Below, one piece after another: positions 59,151 through 64,000 of a DNA stretch of 64,000 nucleotides. The stretch is from Umezawaea endophytica (lineage in GTDB: Bacteria > Actinomycetota > Actinomycetes > Mycobacteriales > Pseudonocardiaceae). The stretch spans positions 65,549 to 129,548 of the forward strand of contig NZ_JANYMP010000027.1 in NCBI RefSeq assembly GCF_025061645.1, written 5' to 3'. The position numbers and the translations under genes were made by a program. Under the pieces are notes generated by a model. That model was not told where the DNA came from. It searched no databases and was given only the letters and a program-made list of their open reading frames with translations. Position 1 is the first letter of the stretch. Each line of letters starts with the position of its first letter.

Positions 59151-59874
59151 CGCCGCTGGCGCGGGTGACGAACCGCGTGGCCACGGTGTTCAGCTTGGCG
59201 TTCTCCTGCTGGGACTGCTCGACCAGCACCGCGAACGCCTCCTCGGCGGAGATCTGCCGCAGTGCCATGAGGATGCCCTTGGCCTGTTCGATCACCGCAC
59301 GCGTGTCCAGGGCGACCACCAACTGCTCGGTCATGGCGTGGGCGCGCTCGTAGCGGCGGTGAGATCGCAGCGCCGCCGTCGTGGCACTGACGTAGAGATC
59401 GAGCAGCTTCTCGTCCAGGTCGGCGAACCCGTGCCCGCGGGAGCTGTAGCAGTTGATCGCGCCCGCGTACTCGTCGTCGATGGTCAGCGGTGCGGACAGG
59501 AAGCTGTTGAACCCGGCCGCGACCGCGTCGCGGATGAACACGGGCCACTCGTCGGCCATGTCGGCGGCCGACACCCGGAACAGCGCGCCGCTGCGGGCGG
59601 CCCGCAGACAGGGTCCGTCGTCGGCGCGGTACTGGTCGCGGTCGAGGCCCGCGGCGGTGTCGCTGGTGGTGGCCGCGGTCCAGGGCGAGCCGTCGCGCAG
59701 CATGGTCACGGTGACCTCGTCCACGCCCGGCACCGCGTGGACGACCTGATCGCACACCCCCTGCAACAGAACGGTGAAGTCGTCGTCGCCTGCCAGCGCC
59801 GCGGTGAGCGTTTCCAGCGCGCTGGTGACGTCATCGAGCACGTCGGGCCACGGGTGGTCGTCCGGGTCGGTCAT
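59140..59874 (-). CDS. GAF-ANTAR domain protein
   Basis: 244 residues. GAF (VLLQGVCDQVVHAVPGVDEVTVTMLRDG to YAGAINCYSSRGHGFADLD) and ANTAR (LDTRAVIEQAKGILMALRQISAEEAFAVLVEQSQQENAKLNTVATRFV). The ANTAR domain is closer to the family consensus than those at 47-50 kb. ATG 59874 with AGGAG upstream. Single gene; the next 500 bases upstream hold no intact gene. Confidence 0.9.
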   Translation of the reverse strand: MTDPDDHPWPDVLDDVTSALETLTAALAGDDDFTVLLQGVCDQVVHAVPGVDEVTVTMLRDGSPWTAATTSDTAAGLDRDQYRADDGPCLRAARSGALFRVSAADMADEWPVFIRDAVAAGFNSFLSAPLTIDDEYAGAINCYSSRGHGFADLDEKLLDLYVSATTAALRSHRRYERAHAMTEQLVVALDTRAVIEQAKGILMALRQISAEEAFAVLVEQSQQENAKLNTVATRFVTRASGGAV

Positions 59875-60380
59875 GAGGTCGGGTCTCCTGAGCGGTGCAG
59901 GCCGGTGGAGATCCGGTGAAGGAGCTCCGACCACCCACGAAGGTGGCACGTCGTCGGCCCGGCGCGCACGAGTAACCTCGGCCCGACCACAATAGCGCGG
60001 TTCACCCCTTCGGACGCCTGCTCGACCCGGCGGCTCAACGACTCGGTGCCCCGCGGATGAGGTTTCGGACCTCGTCCACCACGGCCGTGGGCGGCCCCAG
60101 CAGGAAGTTCGCCGCGGACGACTTCGCGTAGTCGCGCCGGCAAGGTGTCGAAGCCCTCGGCGTCGGGGGGCAGGGCGACGGCACTCACGCGAAGCCTCGA
60201 TGTGGGACGCCCGGTTCTCGTCCATGCTCCGGGGCTGACCAGCACGGACGAGTTGAACCCGACGTGTTCCAGTTTGTGCCGTCAGGACGGGGGTAGCCGC
60301 AGCGTCATGCGCACCGAACCGGACGACAACGCCAGCAGTACCCCACCGGCCGAGAACGGCACCGGCATCCTTCGCGGCTG
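59875..60380 (-). pseudogene. Gene-poor gap with a possible frameshifted small gene
   Basis: No intact gene. On the minus strand two frames give protein-like sequence that join near 60135: RVSAVALPPDAEGFDTLPARL (about 60200-60140) in one frame and DYAKSSAANFLLGPPTAVVD, then EVRNLIRGAPSR with a TGA stop (about 60130-60035), in another. One lost or gained base could have split a protein of about 60 residues. This could also be a sequence error. No family recognised. Confidence 0.3.
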
Positions 60381-60776
60381 TCAGCGTTCCGCGGTGAGCA
60401 GCGCGAGCATCTCCGGGAGGTCGAAGAACCGCGCGATGTCCAGTGCCGACCGACCGCCGAGCGCCGGGTCGGCCCCTGCGGCGAGCAGCGCGGCCGTGCT
60501 CTCGCGAGAACGGCGGAACACTGCCGCGCCGAGCGCGGTCTGGCCGCGGTCGTTCACCCTCGCGGTGTCCGCGCCGCGGTCGAGCAGCGCCCGGACGGTG
60601 TCGGGGTGGTCGTGATAGGCGGCGAGGATCAACAGGGAATCGCCGGTGCCGCCGGTCAGGTTGACGGGCACGCCCGCGTCGACGGCTTCGACCAGCCGGA
60701 CGGTGTCGCCGGAGCGCGCCAAGTCGAGGACCGAGCGCAGGAAGTCCAGTTCGGAGTTCGTAAGTGCTTCTGCCAC
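60381..60776 (-). CDS. Ankyrin repeat protein
   Basis: 131 residues with about three ankyrin repeats: GDSLLILAAYHDHPDTVRALLDRGADTARVND, RGQTALGAAVFRRSRESTAALLAAGADP, RSALDIARFFDLPEMLALL. Divergent from the Fur-catalase operon (68 bp between starts). Small ankyrin proteins next to catalase genes are needed for catalase activity in some bacteria (AnkB with KatB in Pseudomonas), so a chaperone or heme/membrane role is suggested here by analogy. GTG 60776; ribosome site weak. Confidence 0.88.
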   Translation of the reverse strand: MAEALTNSELDFLRSVLDLARSGDTVRLVEAVDAGVPVNLTGGTGDSLLILAAYHDHPDTVRALLDRGADTARVNDRGQTALGAAVFRRSRESTAALLAAGADPALGGRSALDIARFFDLPEMLALLTAER

Positions 60777-60844
60777 AAGGAAACCCTAAGGGCAGCAGTC
60801 GCGACGCGCCGTTCGGCCTGCCCGGTTCGGGGCTCCGCGTTCCG

Positions 60845-61339
60845 ATGAGCGGCGGGTCGGCCCAACGACCGGATTCGAGGCTGCGCGCGGCGGGCCTGCG
60901 CGTCACCGAGCCCCGTGTGGCCATCATCCGGGTGCTCGACGACGCCGGGGTCGGGCACGAGCACTTGACGGCCGCGCAGGTGGCGGACCGCGCCAGGAAG
61001 TCGTTGGGACGCGCTCTGTCGGTCCAGGCCGTCTACGACTGCCTGAACGCGCTGGCCGGCGCGAGCGTGGTCCGCCGGATCGAGCCCGCGGGCCACCCGA
61101 TGCGCTACGAGACGCGGGTCGGCGACAACCACCACCACCTGGTCTGCCGAGTGTGCGGCAGGACCGCGGACGTGGACTGCTCCGCGAGCAGCGCGCCCTG
61201 CCTGTCCCCGTCGCAGCACTCCGGCTTCGTCGTCGACGAAGCGGAGATCACCTTCTGGGGCACCTGCCCCGACTGCGCGGTGTCGACCGGTGAACGACCG
61301 GGCCCGTCACCGCACTCCACCACGAGAGGCGAACCATGA
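60845..61339 (+). CDS. Fur family regulator (CatR/PerR-like)
   Basis: 164 residues: winged HTH ([55 protein letters not shown]), metal-site histidines [12 protein letters not shown], and a structural zinc pair CRVC with CPDC near the C-terminus. This is the layout of CatR/FurA, peroxide-sensing repressors of an adjacent catalase. Start ATG 60845; its stop overlaps the katA start (ATGA). Palindrome CCCTAAGGG (60784-60792) upstream is a possible autoregulatory element. Confidence 0.9.
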   Translation: MSGGSAQRPDSRLRAAGLRVTEPRVAIIRVLDDAGVGHEHLTAAQVADRARKSLGRALSVQAVYDCLNALAGASVVRRIEPAGHPMRYETRVGDNHHHLVCRVCGRTADVDCSASSAPCLSPSQHSGFVVDEAEITFWGTCPDCAVSTGERPGPSPHSTTRGEP

Positions 61340-62997
61340 CCACCGCATCCTCGCAACAACCCGAGCGCGACGCCGAGCGGCCGGTTCTGACCAACCGCCA
61401 GGGGCACGCGGTCTTCGACAACCAGAACCAGCGGACCGTCGGCGCCCGCGGCCCGGCCACGCTGGAGAACTACCAGTTCCTGGAGAAGATCAGCCACTTC
61501 GACCGCGAGCGCATCCCCGAGCGAGTCGTGCACGCGCGCGGGGCGACGGCGTTCGGCTTCTTCGAAGCCTACGGAACCGTCGGTGACGAACCGGTGTCCC
61601 GCTACACCAGGGCGAAGCTGTTCCAGGAGAAGGGCAAGCGCACCGACGTCGCCGTCCGGTTCTCCACCGTGGCCGGCGGTCGGGACTCCTCCGAGGTCGC
61701 GCGTGACCCGCGCGGGTTCGCGGTGAAGTTCTACACCGAGGACGGCAACTGGGACCTCGTCGGCAACAACCTGGGCGTGTTCTTCATCCGCGACGCCGTC
61801 AAGTTCCCGGACTTCATCCACTCGCAGAAGCCGGACCCGGTGACGTTCGAACGCCAGGACCCGAACCGCGCGTTCGACTTCCTCAGCCAGACACCGGAAG
61901 CGCTGCACATGGTGACGCTGGTGTTCAGCCCCAGGGGCCTCCCGGCGAGCTACCGCACCCAGCAGGGCTTCGGCGTGAACACCTACAGGTGGATCAACGC
62001 CGAAGGTGCGACGCAACTGGTCAAGTACCACTGGACGCCCGAGCAGGGCGTGAAGTCCTACACCGCGGCCGACGCCGCCAACGTCCAAGCCACCGACCTC
62101 GGCTCGCACACCCGTGACCTCTACGAGGCGATCGAACGCGGCGAGCACCCGGCGTGGGAGCTGTCCGTACAACTGATGGACGACCACGAGCACCCCGAAC
62201 TCGACTTCGACCCGCTGGACGACACCAAGGTGTGGCCCGAGGAGCAGTTCCCGCTGCGCAAGGTCGGCCGCATGGTCCTGAACCGCGCACCGGAGAACTT
62301 CTTCACCGAGAACGAGCAGATCGCGTTCGGCACCGGTGTCCTGGTGGACGGCCTGGACTTCTCCGACGACAAGATGCTCGTCGGCCGCACGTTCAGCTAC
62401 AGCGACACCCAGCGCTACCGCGTCGGCCCGAACTACCTGCAACTGCCGGTCAACGCCGCGAGGACCAGGGTCGCCACCAACCAGCGCGACGGCCAGATGG
62501 CCTACGGCGTCGACCTCGGCGAGGGCCAGAACCCGCACGTCAACTACGAACCGTCGATCCTCGGAGGGCTCCGCGAAGCGCAGGACCCGACCGACGGCGA
62601 CCAGTACCCAGAGATCACCGGCAGGCTCACCCGCGAGCGCATCCCGCGGACCAACGACTACCAGCAGGCGGGCGAGCGCTACCTGTTGTCGGAGCAGTGG
62701 GAACGTGACGACCTGGTCGCCAACCTCGTGGACGCGCTCGGCCAGTGCGACCGGCCGATCCAGGAGCGGATGGTCTGGCACCTGCTGATGGCCGAGGACG
62801 AACTCGGCCTGCGCGTGGGAGAGGGTCTGGGCATCACCCCGGACGACGTCCGGGACCTGGGGCCGTTGGCCACCCAGTCGCTGACCGACGAGGAACTGGC
62901 CCGCGCGGGCAGCCTCGGCAAGAACGGTCCGCGCGACGTAACCGACCGCGAGATGACCCACTGCGTGCCGAACGAGCACGTCGAGGTGGGCCGCTAG
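61336..62997 (+). CDS. katA: Monofunctional heme catalase
   Basis: 553 residues, clade 3-like size. Catalytic His66 ([12 protein letters not shown]), Asn138 ([10 protein letters not shown]) and heme-ligand Tyr355 ([17 protein letters not shown]) are all present; the heme contacts [11 protein letters not shown] also match. Decomposes hydrogen peroxide in the cytoplasm. Overlaps the Fur-type regulator stop by four bases, so both are made from one message, normally induced by peroxide. A strong hairpin terminator follows at 63001. Confidence 0.97.
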   Translation: MTTASSQQPERDAERPVLTNRQGHAVFDNQNQRTVGARGPATLENYQFLEKISHFDRERIPERVVHARGATAFGFFEAYGTVGDEPVSRYTRAKLFQEKGKRTDVAVRFSTVAGGRDSSEVARDPRGFAVKFYTEDGNWDLVGNNLGVFFIRDAVKFPDFIHSQKPDPVTFERQDPNRAFDFLSQTPEALHMVTLVFSPRGLPASYRTQQGFGVNTYRWINAEGATQLVKYHWTPEQGVKSYTAADAANVQATDLGSHTRDLYEAIERGEHPAWELSVQLMDDHEHPELDFDPLDDTKVWPEEQFPLRKVGRMVLNRAPENFFTENEQIAFGTGVLVDGLDFSDDKMLVGRTFSYSDTQRYRVGPNYLQLPVNAARTRVATNQRDGQMAYGVDLGEGQNPHVNYEPSILGGLREAQDPTDGDQYPEITGRLTRERIPRTNDYQQAGERYLLSEQWERDDLVANLVDALGQCDRPIQERMVWHLLMAEDELGLRVGEGLGITPDDVRDLGPLATQSLTDEELARAGSLGKNGPRDVTDREMTHCVPNEHVEVGR

Positions 62998-63000
62998 AGC

Positions 63001-63041
63001 GCTGCGAGGGGAGGAGCGTCCACCGCTCCTCCCCTCGCAGC
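63001..63041 (+). terminator. katA terminator, 18-bp perfect stem
   Basis: GCTGCGAGGGGAGGAGCG (63001-63018), five-base loop TCCAC, exact complement 63024-63041. Three bases after the katA TAG. Confidence 0.85.
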
Positions 63042-63243
63042 GGAGCAGGCTAGAGGCCCCGGTCACCCTTGGGCATCCACGATCGCCGCAGGCCTGGCGA
63101 ACCCCCACCGATCGGACGAATCTTCTTGCTCCAAGTGTAGGAACACTCCGCGCGTGGTACTACAGAGCGTAAGTGCGGTTAAAACGGCAGCCGCTGTCCG
63201 GTAGGAGTGGTGCGCGACAGAGTCGAATGGCGAGGACGCCCGG

Positions 63244-64000
63244 ATGGCGCAACTGGTGAACGTGGAACTGTCGAAGAGTTCGAACGCCGTCGTGGTCACC
63301 GTCGTGGGTGAGGTGGACAGGGACACGGCGGACGTCCTCGCCGAAGGCGTGGAACGCGCTCTCCTGCTGGTTCCCGAACCCCGTGCCGTTGTCGCCGATC
63401 TGAGCGGGGTGCGCCTCCTCGCCGCCGCGGGTGCGACGGTGTTGGCCTCCGCGAACGCGACGTGCGGAAGTCGTGGCGTACCGATGCTGGTGGTGGCGCC
63501 GAACCGCGCCGTCCGGCGCACCCTGGAGCTCTGCGGCCTGCTTTCCGAACTGCACGTCGTGGCGGAATTTCCAATGGCGACGGCCGCGGGCTTGGCTCGT
63601 GAACTGGAGGACCGCGCCGTGATGGGCACCGCGGTCGGAGTCGCGATGGCCGACCAGCGGCGCGCTCGTGCGGTGCTGGCCGCCCACGCGCGCAAAGCCG
63701 ACGTCACCGTGCGCGAGCGCACACGCGAAGTCGTGCCCCGGAGCCCTGGCACAGTAGGGAAGCGCGGTGCGGGGCAGACGGAAGAGCCGTCCCGCCTGCT
63801 GATCGACCTGGTCGCGGCGGCGTGGGAGACCGAACCCCGCGAGCACCAGGACCACATCACCGACCTCGCGGCGGCGTTGAAGCGCCAGGGCCACCAGGTC
63901 GCGCTGCACGTCCGCCGGACCTCGCACGAACCCCCCGCGTCCGAACGCACCGCCTCGGGCTTCGACGTCGTGCGCGTGCCCGCCGGACCACCGACCGTGC
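63244..64000 (+). CDS. STAS / ANTAR-like / glycosyltransferase fusion, 3' end outside window
   Basis: The frame stays open from ATG 63244 (AGGA upstream) to the window end, 252 residues. Residues 1-110 form a STAS domain (AVVVTVVGEVDRDTADVLAEG, then VVADLSGVRLLAAAGATVLASA). Residues about 125-165 (GTAVGVAMADQRRARAVLAA, then KADVTVRERTREVV) resemble a shortened ANTAR domain. From about 180, LLIDLVAAAWETEPREHQDH and the following HQVALHVRRTSHEPPASERTASGFDVVRVP match the N-terminus of the GT4 protein at 50758. The fusion is unusual. The predicted start phospho-site serine of STAS is alanine here (LAAAGA). Confidence 0.75.
   Translation, partial: MAQLVNVELSKSSNAVVVTVVGEVDRDTADVLAEGVERALLLVPEPRAVVADLSGVRLLAAAGATVLASANATCGSRGVPMLVVAPNRAVRRTLELCGLLSELHVVAEFPMATAAGLARELEDRAVMGTAVGVAMADQRRARAVLAAHARKADVTVRERTREVVPRSPGTVGKRGAGQTEEPSRLLIDLVAAAWETEPREHQDHITDLAAALKRQGHQVALHVRRTSHEPPASERTASGFDVVRVPAGPPTV

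Noticed and set aside
61105..63108. 667-codon minus-strand open frame
   Set aside because: Antisense of katA and the Fur gene; both real genes have complete catalytic or metal motifs on the plus strand.
63063..63950. 295-codon minus-strand open frame
   Set aside because: Antisense of the STAS fusion, whose plus-strand translation shows domains and homology to the GT4 protein.
1..64000. CRISPR arrays, insertion sequences, att sites
   Set aside because: No regularly spaced direct repeats, transposase or integrase motifs, or long terminal inverted repeats were seen.

Overview
The window is GC-rich DNA (G/C at most third codon positions, many GTG starts, very short gene gaps) from a filamentous actinomycete. 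A complete conservon, several TetR/MarR-divergon units, GAF-ANTAR proteins and a DUF6301/TY-Chap-like pair fit Pseudonocardiaceae (Saccharothrix/Lentzea/Actinosynnema-type). The genus is inference. No rRNA, tRNA, CRISPR array, transposase or replication origin was found.

1-16.7 kb is a run of small regulator-plus-enzyme modules. It holds a truncated FAD monooxygenase; a TetR/siderophore-interacting flavoprotein divergon; a TetR with a hydrolase and an NAD(P) oxidoreductase; a NarL-type two-component pair with a membrane acyltransferase; a MarR/FAD-monooxygenase divergon; a CGNR/SRPBCC divergon with two operators 22 bp apart; a TetR coupled to a molybdopterin oxidoreductase; and a TetR flanked by two targets (a double SnoaL-like protein and an ABM-domain lipoprotein) whose promoters share one paired-operator architecture.

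16.7-25.6 kb holds a secreted oligogalacturonate-lyase-like propeller protein, a membrane-anchored alpha/beta hydrolase, a DUF6301/TY-Chap-like pair, a PCD-VOC fusion, and a large ATPase-LuxR regulator coupled to an FAD-linked oxidase.

26.0-29.9 kb is a conservon: CvnA-like ATPase, roadblock protein, DUF742 protein, small GTPase and a P450 without the ExxR arginine, all overlapping end to start. A NACHT ATPase with a membrane C-terminus follows in convergent orientation.

32.3-41.2 kb is catabolic and stress enzymes with regulators: GlxA-type AraC, PfpI protein, isochorismatase-like hydrolase, luciferase-like monooxygenase, AraC, MarR, Baeyer-Villiger-type monooxygenase, NmrA-like reductase and TetR.

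41.5-64 kb is rich in partner-switching and stress functions: an orphan TPR protein, RsbW-like kinase, desaturase, lipase, transaldolase, STAS protein, four GAF-ANTAR proteins (two tandem duplicates), DUF2795, a GT4-fold protein with an altered active site, a SpoIIE-type phosphatase, GlsB, MerR, a DUF3618/holin operon, DUF1360, ankyrin, a Fur-catalase operon, and at the right edge a STAS/ANTAR-like/glycosyltransferase fusion running out of the window. Several have candidate sigma-B-type promoters (GNNT-N15/16-GGGTAY-like). About 500 bp without a credible gene before the MerR gene is full of hairpins and ends in a 13-bp terminator-like stem; it is the best candidate here for an undescribed structured RNA.
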